A DNA stretch of 64,000 bases from Firmicutes bacterium UBA1739 (GCA_002315385.1 DCHZ01000032.1:19145-83144); one strand, 5' to 3'. Counted from the first letter of the stretch, positions 51,350 through 61,056 are shown. Numbers and translations: made by a program. The notes: generated from the letters alone by a model not told the origin.

Positions 51350-53242
51350 TCAGCCTATTGCTGATGTGTCAATCATAAGTGTCCCGGATTCCGAATAATC
51401 CGTGCCGGAATCCGGCAGGTACAATGCGCCTTTAGCGTTTTTGTTTTTATTATAGTCTGTAATTCCCACGCCCATATTGGGATGATAATGTGAATATATC
51501 ATGTCTATCAGGAATACCGCCACCAGTATTGTACATATAAGCGCAGCTGTTTTTGTCTTGATTTTTCTGAAGAAATTATCAAACATAGGTGCCAGCAGAT
51601 ATGCTCCGGCGCATCCTGCCAGACCGAAAACGAAAAGACCTTCCGCACAGACTCTGCCGTTGATATTAAGCATATGACCTGAATAATCCCACCATTTCAT
51701 TCCGTTATGATTGATTTCCAGCATAACAGAAGCACCGTATTCAATGATTCCGCATACTATTACACCGGCAATAAACTCTACAACAGGATTCTTTCTGAAT
51801 TTCTTTAACAGAAGCAGTATTGCAATTCCGCCGCTTCCGTATATCGGCAGCCACGGTCCGTGCATGGTTCCTCTGTTTGGGAAATAACCGTCTTTAACAA
51901 GATGAAGAGTTCCTTCCCACAGCCAGCCTATAATACAGAATGTAAAGAACATAAGAATCAGAGATAAAAAGCTGTATAACCTCATATAGTTAAGGTTTTC
52001 CAGTCTCGGATTTTTCTTTCCTTCTTCTATCGGATAAAGCTTTCCGGGGTATTCGAGACATTCATACTGATCTTTACTTTTTTCAAGTGTGAGCTTTTTG
52101 TTCTGAAGCTCTGCATAAGCATCGTTGAATTCTCTGCTGAAGAATGAGATACCGAACCATCTTGCCAGGAAACCTCTGATTCCGTGTTTAAGCTCTTCCG
52201 GTTCAGATAAATCTTCATTAAGAAGAGCCGGAATATGAGAATAGTATTTTTTCATCACATCTTCATCCGCATGCTCGAAAAGATATCTGTCAAACAGCAG
52301 CTCAGAGCCTTCGATTTCATTTTCTTTTGCATTTTTTCTGAGATTGTAGTAGCACTCTGTAAAATATGCTGTTCTGTACATGTTTGTAAAGAACAAATCA
52401 GTTATTCCCAGTGTTATTCCGCCAAGCAGAAACCATCCGGTAAATGTAACATCATTCTTAAAATACTGCCATTTATGACCGTTCATCATTTTTCTTGACA
52501 GATTAATGGCATCCCTTGCTTTGATTCCGGGATTCTCGGCAACAATATAAGGTGTCATAAGATATGAATAATGCTTAATAAAACCACCTATAATAGTCAG
52601 ATCCCACAGTAAAGAGAATACCGACAGAACGAACATTGAAACCGCCGTGCTTTTCAGTTTTTTCACTCTGAATATAAACAGTAATCTCTGAAATGTCACT
52701 TTTTCATAGTTTCTTCCTTCAAGGAAGATACGTCTCATCATTACCTGATAGGTATTTTTTATGAAGAACCAGAATATAAATGACAGAATTAATGCTATTA
52801 CAATGAAAATCACAGCCGCACTGTTCCGGTCCTGTATTATTGAATTGATACCCTGCAGCGCAAACAGTGAAAAGGCTCCCGAGCCTATTCCGTTTACCAT
52901 GGCCGCCAGAAAACCGGTTCTGTGACCGAAAGCCTTTCCCAGAGGGCCGGATGTCTTATCAAATTCAGTTACGTCTTTTTTATATGTTTTGATCTGCTTG
53001 TTCAGTCCTTCATGTATCATGCCGTACAGATCATTGCCGGAGGATATGTATCCCGCATCTGACGAAACAGCCGTCGTTGTACTGTTCGAAGTACTACGGT
53101 CTGATTGTATTCCCAGAAACTGAAAACTACCTCCGAATTCACTGCCGATTAATATCGCCAGCAGGCATACCGCCAAAAATATAAGATAATGCTTTTTTAA
53201 AGACTTCTTAGCATTACGTTTCATTATCTTTCTACTGTCCAT
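51350..53242 (-). CDS. DUF975 - ABC_trans_CmpB membrane fusion protein
   Basis: A 630-residue membrane protein with two recognisable parts. The N-terminal part (to about 300) resembles DUF975: it begins RKIMKRNAKKSLKKHYLIFLAVCLLA and has a Gly/Ser/Thr-rich soluble loop. The C-terminal part (from about 425) is the putative ABC transporter permease family CmpB: FFTFCIIGWLWEGTLHLVKDG, GPWLPIYGSGG, and CGIIEYGASVMLE. About nine to ten helices in all. No ATPase is nearby. Expressed with the downstream neighbour's opposite partner, the phosphoesterase 13 bp upstream. Function unknown. Confidence 0.82.
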   Translation of the reverse strand: MDSRKIMKRNAKKSLKKHYLIFLAVCLLAILIGSEFGGSFQFLGIQSDRSTSNSTTTAVSSDAGYISSGNDLYGMIHEGLNKQIKTYKKDVTEFDKTSGPLGKAFGHRTGFLAAMVNGIGSGAFSLFALQGINSIIQDRNSAAVIFIVIALILSFIFWFFIKNTYQVMMRRIFLEGRNYEKVTFQRLLFIFRVKKLKSTAVSMFVLSVFSLLWDLTIIGGFIKHYSYLMTPYIVAENPGIKARDAINLSRKMMNGHKWQYFKNDVTFTGWFLLGGITLGITDLFFTNMYRTAYFTECYYNLRKNAKENEIEGSELLFDRYLFEHADEDVMKKYYSHIPALLNEDLSEPEELKHGIRGFLARWFGISFFSREFNDAYAELQNKKLTLEKSKDQYECLEYPGKLYPIEEGKKNPRLENLNYMRLYSFLSLILMFFTFCIIGWLWEGTLHLVKDGYFPNRGTMHGPWLPIYGSGGIAILLLLKKFRKNPVVEFIAGVIVCGIIEYGASVMLEINHNGMKWWDYSGHMLNINGRVCAEGLFVFGLAGCAGAYLLAPMFDNFFRKIKTKTAALICTILVAVFLIDMIYSHYHPNMGVGITDYNKNKNAKGALYLPDSGTDYSESGTLMIDTSAIG

Positions 53243-53255
53243 TGTTTCTCCTCTC

Positions 53256-54452
53256 TCAATTAAAATGTACTTTTATGTTCATTATTTCACTGTCCGTACC
53301 TACTCTCAAAGCGGGTCCGTACACCCCTACACCGCAGGTAACGATACTATACATGTTTTCTACTTTAAGTATTCCCCAGTCATTATCCCAGGCCAGCGGA
53401 GATGTTAAGGTTAAAGGAAAAAACTGACCGGCATGGGTATGACCGCTGAAGCAGATATCCACTCCGTGTTCTGCTTTCTCCAGCAGTTCTTCGGGTTCAT
53501 GATCAATCATGAAAACCGGTTTTGAATAATCGATATCGGACATCAATTCATTCAATCCCATTCTTTCGGTACCGATACTTCCTGTTTTCTCGCCGTCCAG
53601 ACGTCCCGTGAGAACAATTTTTCCGTCACAGACTTCAATTGTTTCATCCATAAGAACTCTTATTCCGGCATCATACAGCATTTTTTCCATTCGCGGATCT
53701 CTCACGGGCGTATTATCTTCATAAACCGAGAAACCGCCTACAAGAGGCTCGGTAACATCATGATTTCCGTACACGGCATAACAGCCGTATTTAGATTTAA
53801 TACTTTTAAGCATATTATTAATCTTTACGGGTTCTTTAATATCATCGAAATCGTTGTTGAAAATATCCCCTGCCAGAATCACAATATCCGGATTCAGGCT
53901 GTTGACTTTTTCGACGAACTGTTCTACCATTTTCGCATCGATGGTATGCCCTATATGAATATCCGCAGCAAGAACAACATTCAAATCCGAGATTCCCTCG
54001 ACATGCTTATCAACATACACGTCATAGTTATGAATTCTGGTATTGTTCATATGAATACTTCCGTATACAGTCAGCACCGCACTTATTATTATTACCATAG
54101 AACCTGCTATGTAATATGTATGAAGCTTTATTTTGTGATCACTCTTCTTTAGCTTACAGTACAGTGCATGGATAACAATGCAAAGGTCGGTTATTAAGGC
54201 AAACATCAGAAGATAAATCATTATACCTATCCACATGTTTCCGATTTTGTATATTACCTTTGCAAATAAGCTTTCCGGAAGAATCAGATCTCCGAAAACC
54301 GTGCAGGCCAGAGCACAATACAAAGGTAGCCATACAGCATGTATCCATTTATTCTTTAGAAATGGCAGTATCTTTTTGAACCAGTTATTAATTCTCCACA
54401 GCAGATAAACGTTTATAGCAACATATATAAATAACATCAGCCATTTAAACAT
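53256..54452 (-). CDS. Membrane-anchored metallophosphoesterase (YaeI/YkuE-like)
   Basis: A 398-residue protein: about four N-terminal transmembrane helices (to residue 140) and an external calcineurin-type domain with VVLAADIHIGH, ILAGDIFNNDFDD, YAVYGNHD and CFSGHTHAGQFFPLT, the complete two-metal motif set. Relatives act on UDP-diacylglucosamine-type or other lipids; the exact substrate is unknown. Transcribed with the DUF975-CmpB gene. Confidence 0.9.
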   Translation of the reverse strand: MFKWLMLFIYVAINVYLLWRINNWFKKILPFLKNKWIHAVWLPLYCALACTVFGDLILPESLFAKVIYKIGNMWIGIMIYLLMFALITDLCIVIHALYCKLKKSDHKIKLHTYYIAGSMVIIISAVLTVYGSIHMNNTRIHNYDVYVDKHVEGISDLNVVLAADIHIGHTIDAKMVEQFVEKVNSLNPDIVILAGDIFNNDFDDIKEPVKINNMLKSIKSKYGCYAVYGNHDVTEPLVGGFSVYEDNTPVRDPRMEKMLYDAGIRVLMDETIEVCDGKIVLTGRLDGEKTGSIGTERMGLNELMSDIDYSKPVFMIDHEPEELLEKAEHGVDICFSGHTHAGQFFPLTLTSPLAWDNDWGILKVENMYSIVTCGVGVYGPALRVGTDSEIMNIKVHFN

Positions 54453-54635
54453 TTATTTCAGCAAAATCAGCCTGTCCTCCCCTCTCATTTGAAATATTCA
54501 GTATTTGCATATCCATTATAGTTTGACATATTTCATCTAAATTCTCAAGTTTTATTTTTATTATTTATTGAAAATGCTTATTTATTGATTAATCGATTGC
54601 CGAATACTTCAGGGTATATAATAATACTCAGAACA

Positions 54636-54664
54636 TTGACAATTAATATTTTTAAGATTATCAT
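54636..54664 (+). promoter_or_regulatory. Promoter of the M18 aminopeptidase gene
   Basis: TTGACA, 17-bp spacer, TATCAT, about 30 bp before the start codon. The rest of the 243-bp divergent gap (54453-54695) shows no frame or hairpin of note. Confidence 0.83.
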
Positions 54665-54695
54665 TAATCCATCTATATACGAGAGGTGAAGTACA

Positions 54696-56078
54696 ATGAA
54701 AAAAGACAATATCTGGAAAACTTACTCAGATGAACAGATTAAAGAAATAGAAGCATTATGCACCGGATATCGTAAATTTCTCGATGCGGGTAAAACCGAA
54801 CGTGAATGCGTTAAGGAAATTATTGCCAGAGCGGAAGAAAAGGGCTATAAGGATATAACGGAAATAGAGAAAAGCGGTACTCTGCTGAAACCCGGGGATA
54901 AAGTGTACTCTGTGATAATGAAAAAAGCAGTTATCCTGTTTAATATAGGAGAGCTTCCGCTTTCCGGCGGCATGAATATTCTCGGTGCACATATCGATTC
55001 TCCGCGACTTGACGTTAAGCAGAATCCGCTTTACGAAGAAGATGAATTTGCATATTTGGATACTCATTACTATGGCGGAATAAAGAAGTACCAGTGGGTA
55101 GCTTTGCCTCTGGCAATCCACGGCGTAATAGTGAAAAAATCCGGTGAAATCATTGATGTATGTATCGGAGAAAAAGAAGACGAACCGGTAGTGTTTATTT
55201 CCGACCTGCTGATTCATCTGTCTCAGAAGCAGCTGGAGAAAAAAGGTTCACTGGTAGTTGAAGGCGAAGATCTGAATATTACCATCGGAAACATTCCCCT
55301 CGCCGGCGAAAAGAAAAATGCCGTTAAAGCTAATATTCTGCGCATAATCGGGGAAAGAATGGATATCGAAGAAGAAGATTTTCTTTCCGCAGAGCTTGAG
55401 ATTGTTCCTGCCGGAAAAGCCAGAGAATGCGGACTTGACAGAAGCATGATAATGTCATACGGGCAGGATGACAGAGTATGTGCATATACATCCCTCGAAG
55501 CCATGCTGAACATTGACACAGTAAAACGTACCTCCGTATGTATTCTGGTAGATAAGGAAGAAATAGGATCTGTGGGAGCAACCGGAATGCGAAGCAGATT
55601 TTTTGAAAACGCAGTTGCAAGAATACTCAACGCTTCCGGGAATTACAATGATATAACCCTGAGAATGGCACTTCAGAATTCACACATGCTTTCATCAGAT
55701 GTAAGCGCCGCATATGACCCGATTTATGCTTCTGCATTTGAAAAAAACAATGCTGCCTATATGTCCCGGGGAATGGTATTCAATAAATTCACAGGTGCCA
55801 GAGGCAAAAGCGGTTCAAATGATGCCAATGCGGAATATATAGCGTCATTAAGAAGGATAATGGACGACAACAATGTCAGATACCAGACAGCCGAGCTGGG
55901 AAAGGTGGATCTGGGAGGTGGCGGTACCATTGCCTATATTCTTGCATTGTACGGTATGGAAGTCATTGACTGCGGTGTGGCTGTACTGAATATGCATGCC
56001 CCCTGGGAAGTTACCGGCAAGGCCGACATTTACGAGACAGAAAAGGGATATGAAGCATTCCTGAAATATAATCTGTAA
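54696..56078 (+). CDS. M18-family aminopeptidase
   Basis: A 460-residue zinc aminopeptidase. Metal ligands are in LGAHIDSPRLDV (His-Asp), DKEEIGSVGATGMRS (Glu-Glu) and near the C-terminus MHAPWEV. YGQDDRVCAY supplies the bridging aspartate. Cytosolic, removing N-terminal (often acidic) residues from peptides. The ATG follows GAGAGGTGAAGTACA. The length is at the upper end for the bacterial members. Confidence 0.93.
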   Translation: MKKDNIWKTYSDEQIKEIEALCTGYRKFLDAGKTERECVKEIIARAEEKGYKDITEIEKSGTLLKPGDKVYSVIMKKAVILFNIGELPLSGGMNILGAHIDSPRLDVKQNPLYEEDEFAYLDTHYYGGIKKYQWVALPLAIHGVIVKKSGEIIDVCIGEKEDEPVVFISDLLIHLSQKQLEKKGSLVVEGEDLNITIGNIPLAGEKKNAVKANILRIIGERMDIEEEDFLSAELEIVPAGKARECGLDRSMIMSYGQDDRVCAYTSLEAMLNIDTVKRTSVCILVDKEEIGSVGATGMRSRFFENAVARILNASGNYNDITLRMALQNSHMLSSDVSAAYDPIYASAFEKNNAAYMSRGMVFNKFTGARGKSGSNDANAEYIASLRRIMDDNNVRYQTAELGKVDLGGGGTIAYILALYGMEVIDCGVAVLNMHAPWEVTGKADIYETEKGYEAFLKYNL

Positions 56079-56243
56079 GAATATTTTTTCATAAAAAAAC
56101 GAAACAGCCAGCTTGAACAGACCGGAGCCGGAGCCCGGAACGGGTACTTAGCTTTTATACTCCATTGCCGGTGCAAACAGACCAAGCCCGGTCATGAGCT
56201 GAGCCAAAGAGTCTGATATTCATGAAGAATCTGATAATGCAAA
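56079..56243. other. Gap between the M18 and TIGR04076 genes, possible gene scar
   Basis: This 165-bp gap is more GC-rich than neighbouring gaps (GGAGCCGGAGCCCGGAACGG). On the minus strand one frame reads SDSLAQLMTGLGLFAPAMEY before a stop, which looks protein-like but has no start. It may be a relic of a decayed gene. No clear terminator is visible for either convergent gene. Confidence 0.3.
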
Positions 56244-56546
56244 TTACTCCATAGTTTCAAGGAGAAAGCTTACGGGTCTGAAGCCGTCATTACATGAAAT
56301 CATTGCGGATTTGCTGTTTTTCATCCATCCGTCATAAAAATTCTCTCCGCCATGAGCCAGACTCATTACAAACGGTGACACTGATTCCCAGGCGCTTTCA
56401 CAGAAATTCTCCGGTTTTTTCCAGCCTTCACAAATAAACACCTGACCTTCTTTCATATCACAGGCATGCTCGATGGGGTTCTCATATTTTTCCATTAAAT
56501 CATAGTATGACGCAACTCTCATCACTGTTATCCTTACATTTTTCAT
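56244..56546 (-). CDS. TIGR04076-family protein
   Basis: A 100-residue protein of the TIGR04076 type: NVRITVMRVA at the start, GQVFICEGWKKPENFCESAW in the middle and AMISCNDGFRPVSFLLE at the end. Cysteine positions (C29, C39, C48, C85 approximately) are typical and could bind metal. These proteins appear singly in anaerobes; function unknown. The ATG follows GGGGAGGCAGT. Confidence 0.83.
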   Translation of the reverse strand: MKNVRITVMRVASYYDLMEKYENPIEHACDMKEGQVFICEGWKKPENFCESAWESVSPFVMSLAHGGENFYDGWMKNSKSAMISCNDGFRPVSFLLETME

Positions 56547-56829
56547 ACTGCCTCCCCAAAAACATATTTGTTTTTAATAAATTATTATCGGTACTGCAAT
56601 ATCCGTAACCGAATAAGCAATCTGACTGTTTTTATACATAGAATCCGGAATCATCTTTTCAATCAGATGCTGATAAAATGATTTTACTCTGTTTTTAACA
56701 AATTTGCAATTAAAGAAAACATAAGTACCAAATTATACAAAAAACAATGATTTCCTTGCAATATTTCTGAAAATGATATATCATGGGATTTGTGTTTATT
56801 AATACTTTATTAAGATTATGGAGGAAAAA
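56547..56829. other. Divergent gap before the NSS transporter gene
   Basis: AT-rich region of about 280 bp. It contains the putative transporter promoter at 56756 and a GGAGG ribosome site at 56820. I could not settle a promoter for the TIGR04076 gene. Confidence 0.5.
56756..56784 (+). promoter_or_regulatory. Putative promoter of the NSS transporter gene
   Basis: TTGCAA, 17-bp spacer, TATCAT, about 45 bp before the start codon. Confidence 0.62.
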
Positions 56830-58164
56830 ATGGAAAATCGAGAAAAACTTGGCAGCAGACTGGGTTTCATACTTCTGTCTGCAGGCTGTGCAATAGGCTG
56901 CGGTAATGTCTGGAAATTTCCGTGGATGTGCGGACAGAACGGCGGAGGCGGATTTGTACTGATTTATATAATATGCCTTATTGTTTTAGGGCTTCCGGTC
57001 ATGACTATGGAATTCTCAATAGGTCGTGCCGCTCAGGCCAGCCCGATTAAAATGTATCAGAAGCTTGAAAAACCGGGTCAGAAATGGCATCTTCACGGAT
57101 ATGCTTCATTATTGGGAAATGTTGCTCTGATGGCATTTTATACAGTAGTAACCGGCTGGATTATTTATTACTTTGTTATGTTTTTAACCGGTAGGTACGA
57201 ATCCTTCGGTTTTGTTAACATGATTTCAAATCCGAAAATTAATGTTATTTACCTGTTTGTTACTGTAGCTATCGCTTTTGTAATACTGTGCTTCAAGCTT
57301 CAGAACGGTCTGGAACGTGTCACAAAATATATGATGATAATTCTTCTGATTCTGATGGTGGTTCTGGCATGTCATAATTTTACCCTTTCGGGTGCAAAAG
57401 AAGGACTGGCTTTTTACCTGATTCCTGACTTTTCTAAAATTACCGGTTCAACTATAGTGGGTGCTATGAACCAGGCATTCTTCTCTCTTTCAATCGGTAT
57501 AGGAAGTATGGCGATTTTCGGAAGCTATATTAACAAGGAACGCAGTCTTATGGGTGAATCCGTTAACATTATCGGATTAGATACATTTGTTGCCATTATT
57601 TCGGGTCTCATTATTTTCCCGGCATGCTTCACATATGATCTTGAAGTAACTGCGGGACCGAGTCTTCTTTTTGATACTATGGCAACTGTATTTACATATA
57701 TGTCCGGCGGTAGATGGTGGGGTACTATTTTCTTCCTGTTTATGGTATTTGCGGCACTTTCCACCGTACTGGCTGTATGTGAAAACATTATAGCGATGGT
57801 TCGTGATATTACTGGGTTCAGCAGAATAAAGGCCAGCATAATCTGCGGCATCGGTGTTTTCCTTCTGGCTCTGACAACGGCACTCGGATACAGTGTGCTG
57901 CATTTCCAGCCTTTTGCGGAAGGAACCGCATGGCTTGATTTCTGGGACTTCATTGTATCAACTAATCTTCTTCCTATAGGTGCCTTCATCTTTTCGCTCT
58001 TCTGCTGCAATAAGATCGGCTGGGGCTGGGACAACTTTGTTCTCGAAGCAAATGCCGGCAAAGGTCTGAAAGTAAAAAACTGGATGAAACCAGTATTCAG
58101 ATATGTTGTTCCGGTTGCTATATTATTCATTTATATATACGGACTTATCAATTTCCCGTGGTAG
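56830..58164 (+). CDS. Sodium-dependent transporter (NSS/SNF family)
   Basis: A 444-residue neurotransmitter:sodium symporter family protein with about 11 helices, the shorter bacterial form. TM1 carries GCAIGCGNVWKFPWMCGQNGGGGFVLIYI, the unwound sodium/substrate-binding helix; TM6-like FSLSIGIGSMAIFGSYI is also clear. The substrate is probably an amino acid. I use the ATG at 56830 because GGAGGAAAAA precedes it; the upstream ATG at 56818 overlaps this ribosome site. Confidence 0.93.
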   Translation: MENREKLGSRLGFILLSAGCAIGCGNVWKFPWMCGQNGGGGFVLIYIICLIVLGLPVMTMEFSIGRAAQASPIKMYQKLEKPGQKWHLHGYASLLGNVALMAFYTVVTGWIIYYFVMFLTGRYESFGFVNMISNPKINVIYLFVTVAIAFVILCFKLQNGLERVTKYMMIILLILMVVLACHNFTLSGAKEGLAFYLIPDFSKITGSTIVGAMNQAFFSLSIGIGSMAIFGSYINKERSLMGESVNIIGLDTFVAIISGLIIFPACFTYDLEVTAGPSLLFDTMATVFTYMSGGRWWGTIFFLFMVFAALSTVLAVCENIIAMVRDITGFSRIKASIICGIGVFLLALTTALGYSVLHFQPFAEGTAWLDFWDFIVSTNLLPIGAFIFSLFCCNKIGWGWDNFVLEANAGKGLKVKNWMKPVFRYVVPVAILFIYIYGLINFPW

Positions 58165-58174
58165 TATAACTGAG

Positions 58175-58217
58175 CACGGCGGGTATCGCCTTTGGCACGA
58201 AATCCGCTGTGTTTTTG
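58175..58217 (+). terminator. Intrinsic terminator after the NSS transporter gene
   Basis: Stem CACGGCGG (58175-58182) with CCGCTGTG (58204-58211), followed by TTTTT. Confidence 0.8.
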
Positions 58218-58252
58218 ATTACTGTTCTTTACCATCTTAATCAAAAAATCAG

Positions 58253-58281
58253 TTGACAAAGTACATTTTTTAGTGTATTAT
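58253..58281 (+). promoter_or_regulatory. Promoter of the tRNA-Trp gene
   Basis: TTGACA, 17-bp spacer, TATTAT, about 30 bp before the mature tRNA 5' end. Confidence 0.9.
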
Positions 58282-58311
58282 ATCACTTGTGGCTAAGCCA
58301 TCACAATATTT

Positions 58312-58387
58312 AGGGGTATAGCTCAGTTGGTAGAGCAGTGGTCTCCAAAACCACGTGCCGAGGGTTCGAGTCCTTCTGCCCCTGCCA
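58312..58387 (+). tRNA. tRNA-Trp (CCA anticodon), CCA end encoded
   Basis: 76 nt, full cloverleaf. Acceptor arm AGGGGTA / TGCCCCT with discriminator G and encoded CCA. D arm GCTC-AGTTGGTA-GAGC. Anticodon stem GTGGT / ACCAC with loop CTCCAAA; anticodon CCA at 58345-58347 reads UGG (Trp). T loop GGTTCGAGTCC. Here it stands as a single-gene transcript with its own promoter and terminator, rather than before secE-nusG as in many Bacillota. Confidence 0.98.
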
Positions 58388-58405
58388 TATATTGTATAAT
58401 GAATT

Positions 58406-58441
58406 GTGTTTACAACTGTATGTTGTAAACACTTTTTATTT
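58406..58441 (+). terminator. Terminator of tRNA-Trp
   Basis: A perfect 11-bp stem GTGTTTACAAC / GTTGTAAACAC with a 5-nt loop and a T run. It lies 18 bp after the tRNA. Confidence 0.9.
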
Positions 58442-58577
58442 TAAAACCGAATTTCCGTTTCGGCACATTTTCAGCCGAAAGTCTGTATTTGCACATTTTT
58501 CAGTTACCGAATATCAGTAATTTATTCAGTTCTGAAAGTATTTTCAGATTGTGACAGATTTATATTAGAATGTAATT

Positions 58578-58614
58578 GTAAAAACGACGCAGGAACTGAA
58601 TCGTTCCTGCGCCG
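58578..58614 (-). terminator. Terminator of the transglycosylase-scpA-scpB operon
   Basis: Stem CGCAGGAAC / GTTCCTGCG (with GGC/GTC flanks), followed by TTTTTAC on the minus strand; about 90 bp after the scpB stop. Confidence 0.8.
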
Positions 58615-58705
58615 CTTTCGATGGATATGTCATGTCTGTATGAATCAGACTCTGACAATAATTTTTGATTTTTCATGCAAAGCCCTGTTCAGAACACCGA
58701 ACAAT

Positions 58706-59287
58706 TTACAGATTGTCTGTACCGGCTTCGCCTTCCTTCGTAACTTGATATTTGTTCTTATCTTCTGCGGACTCCTCAGTATCAAGATCAGGGAGTTCGC
58801 TCAGACTCTCAATGCCGAAATGCTTCAGAAACAAGTCCGTTGTTCCGAAAAGCACAGGTCTTCCTATTGCTTCCGAATGACCGACTTCTTCTATCAGACC
58901 TTTCTGCATAAGTCCCTCCAGGATGTGTGAGCTTCTCACACCCCTTACTGATTCAATGTCACCTCTGGTTACCGGCTGGCGATAAGCAATTATTGCCAGG
59001 ACCTCCAGGGCAGCTTTTGAAAACCGTTTTTCCTTTGCCGGATTGCATAGCTTTTCGATATACTCACGATTTTCCTCTCTGGTACATAGCTGAAAACTGC
59101 TTCCGAACTTCTGAATAATAATGCCACCGCTACGGCCTTCATATTCACGCTGAAGCTCATTCAGACACTCCATTATATAGGATTCCTTTTCTTCAAAAAC
59201 ACGTGCCGCTGTTTTGGTATCAAGCGGTTCGCCCCATACAAAAAGCATGGATTCCAATGCTGATTTGATAATTTCTTTGCCGATCAT
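58706..59287 (-). CDS. scpB: Segregation and condensation protein B
   Basis: Winged-helix subunit of the SMC condensin complex, 193 residues. It shows ALESMLFVWGEPLDTK at the start, ALEVLAIIAYRQPVTRGDIESVRGVRS (the family signature) and GRPVLFGTTDLFLKHFGI. The start overlaps the scpA stop by 4 bp (ATGA), so it is translationally coupled. Confidence 0.96.
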   Translation of the reverse strand: MIGKEIIKSALESMLFVWGEPLDTKTAARVFEEKESYIMECLNELQREYEGRSGGIIIQKFGSSFQLCTREENREYIEKLCNPAKEKRFSKAALEVLAIIAYRQPVTRGDIESVRGVRSSHILEGLMQKGLIEEVGHSEAIGRPVLFGTTDLFLKHFGIESLSELPDLDTEESAEDKNKYQVTKEGEAGTDNL

Positions 59288-60024
59288 CTGTTTCTTCCCT
59301 CAATTGTTATTTCTCCGAAATTTGTTTTCTGAACCACGACAATCTGCCCGGATTTCATCATTTCCAGCATAGCAACAAAAGATACTGCAATTTCGTAACG
59401 GTCATCACAATCAGCCATAATCTCTCTGAAGGTAATTTTTGAGCTATCCTTCAGATACTGTTTTATCACATTTATTTTATCTCTGACCTTTACTCGATTG
59501 CGGATTTTGCCGCTGTTTTCATAATGAAGCTGAATTTCTTCAAGCTTTCTTCTCTTTTCAAGAAGAAGCCTGAAAACTTCAATCATTTTGTCCGGATCCA
59601 CCACAAAAACATCAAATGCACCGTTATTGTCGTATTCCGCTAAATCTTCCTGTGGCTTGTACCATCTGTTCATGCAGGTGCCTGCTCTTTCTTCAAGATA
59701 TTCCGCAGCCTGCTTGAATTTTCTGTATTCAATTATTCTTTGAACCAGATCCTTTCTCGGATCTTCCATTTCCGGCTCATTTGAAGAGCCGCCGCTTCCC
59801 GGTAGAAGCATCTTTGACTTGATTTCAATCAAAGTCGCAGCCAGAACAAGAAACTCAGCCGATATTTCCATATTCCTGCTTTCGTACTCATTAAGGTAAC
59901 TCAGATATTGTTCGGTGATTTCCGAAATTTTAATATCATAGATGTTCATCTCAGAGCTTTCAATAAGATATACCAAAAGATCGAACGGACCTTCAAATAC
60001 CTCAAGTTTCACCTTATATGACAT
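59284..60024 (-). CDS. scpA: Segregation and condensation protein A
   Basis: Kleisin subunit bridging the SMC heads, 246 residues. It begins YKVKLEVFEGPFDLLVYLIE, with EYLVLAATLIEIKSKMLLP-like stretches (FLVLAATLIEIKSKMLL) and a C-terminal winged helix (FVAMLEMMKSGQIVVVQ). SMC is encoded at 17.9-21.5 kb. It lies 6 bp after the transglycosylase gene. Confidence 0.96.
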   Translation of the reverse strand: MSYKVKLEVFEGPFDLLVYLIESSEMNIYDIKISEITEQYLSYLNEYESRNMEISAEFLVLAATLIEIKSKMLLPGSGGSSNEPEMEDPRKDLVQRIIEYRKFKQAAEYLEERAGTCMNRWYKPQEDLAEYDNNGAFDVFVVDPDKMIEVFRLLLEKRRKLEEIQLHYENSGKIRNRVKVRDKINVIKQYLKDSSKITFREIMADCDDRYEIAVSFVAMLEMMKSGQIVVVQKTNFGEITIEGRNR

Positions 60025-60030
60025 GTTCTG

Positions 60031-61056
60031 TTACTTTCCCTTCGAAGCGTTTACTATTGCATTGTATCTGGACATTACAAGTTTAGAGTACTTGGATGTT
60101 GTTTTACCTCTGGATACTGCAGCTCCGCCCTGATTATAAGCAACAAGTGCTTTTTCAACTGTTCCATAGGTAGCAATATGATTGCTGATATACTGTGTTC
60201 CGAAACTGATATTCTTCTCCACGTTCAGCAAATCTTCTTTGGAAAGGCCATAGGCTTTTCCCGTAGATCCCATAATCTGCATCATTCCGATGGCACCGCC
60301 TCCGGAAGTTACATTTGAGAATCTGCTCTCTGTCTGAATCATTGCCATGACCAGCTTTTCATCTACGTTATACAATGCCGCGTACTTCTTGATAATAAAA
60401 AGAAGATCTGTCGCAGAATCGATATTATAGTTTGAATTGCAGCTGACAATATACGCAGCCAGAGCTTTATTGTATGCGGATTGGTCTTCGTCTATTACTG
60501 CTTCTTTGTCTCTGCTCTCCAGTGTACCGAGATAGAGACCTGTATAATCGTCATACATTTTTCCCCAGCTGAGAGCCAAGTCAATAACTTCATCTGTAAG
60601 CGGAATATAAACTACTCCGTTATACGATAAGATTGGCTTTCCCCGGGTAATTTCACTGGTAAGGACGGTGGTTTTACCTGTACCGTTCCCGTCAGTTTTA
60701 AGAATTTCCACAGTTTTATCTGAAATCTCGGCTGTGAGCTCATTGCTCTGATTTCTGATTTCATCACTGTGATAATTCACCTGGATAGGAGTAACTTCCT
60801 TAAGCACTATGCTGTCTGATGTTTCTCTAACTATTGACAGTCCCAAAATATTGCAGTTTTCTTCTGCTAACGGTGCGTAGAAAGTTGTTTCGTATTCAAA
60901 ATACGGATAGTCTGTGCAATAGTTAACAACGTTTACCCCGTTGACTACTACTTCTCTGTTTAAAGTGTTTACCTGGACATTACTCCCTGCATAAGTTACT
61001 ACAGCGGTTGATAAGAACATCATCAAAACGAGGAATACAGAAATGTATCGTCTCAT
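60031..61056 (-). CDS. Secreted lytic transglycosylase with stalk domain
   Basis: A 341-residue exported wall hydrolase. The signal peptide covers residues 1-23 (ends STAVVTYA). A copper-amine-oxidase-N-like stalk domain follows (NREVVVNGVNVVN; NGVVYIPLTDEVIDLA). The SLT domain is at the C-terminus: AMIQTESRF with the catalytic glutamate, GAIGMMQIMGSTGKAYGL and ALVAYNQGG. It cleaves the glycan strands of peptidoglycan. The start at 61056 is the ATG before the signal peptide, with AGGAG 13 bases upstream. Operon with scpA and scpB. Confidence 0.9.
   Translation of the reverse strand: MRRYISVFLVLMMFLSTAVVTYAGSNVQVNTLNREVVVNGVNVVNYCTDYPYFEYETTFYAPLAEENCNILGLSIVRETSDSIVLKEVTPIQVNYHSDEIRNQSNELTAEISDKTVEILKTDGNGTGKTTVLTSEITRGKPILSYNGVVYIPLTDEVIDLALSWGKMYDDYTGLYLGTLESRDKEAVIDEDQSAYNKALAAYIVSCNSNYNIDSATDLLFIIKKYAALYNVDEKLVMAMIQTESRFSNVTSGGGAIGMMQIMGSTGKAYGLSKEDLLNVEKNISFGTQYISNHIATYGTVEKALVAYNQGGAAVSRGKTTSKYSKLVMSRYNAIVNASKGK

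Noticed and set aside
56079..56243. Structured RNA in the GC-rich gap after the M18 gene
   Set aside because: I could not match it to a known riboswitch or small RNA, nor find a convincing stem set; the minus-strand frame looks more like a gene scar.
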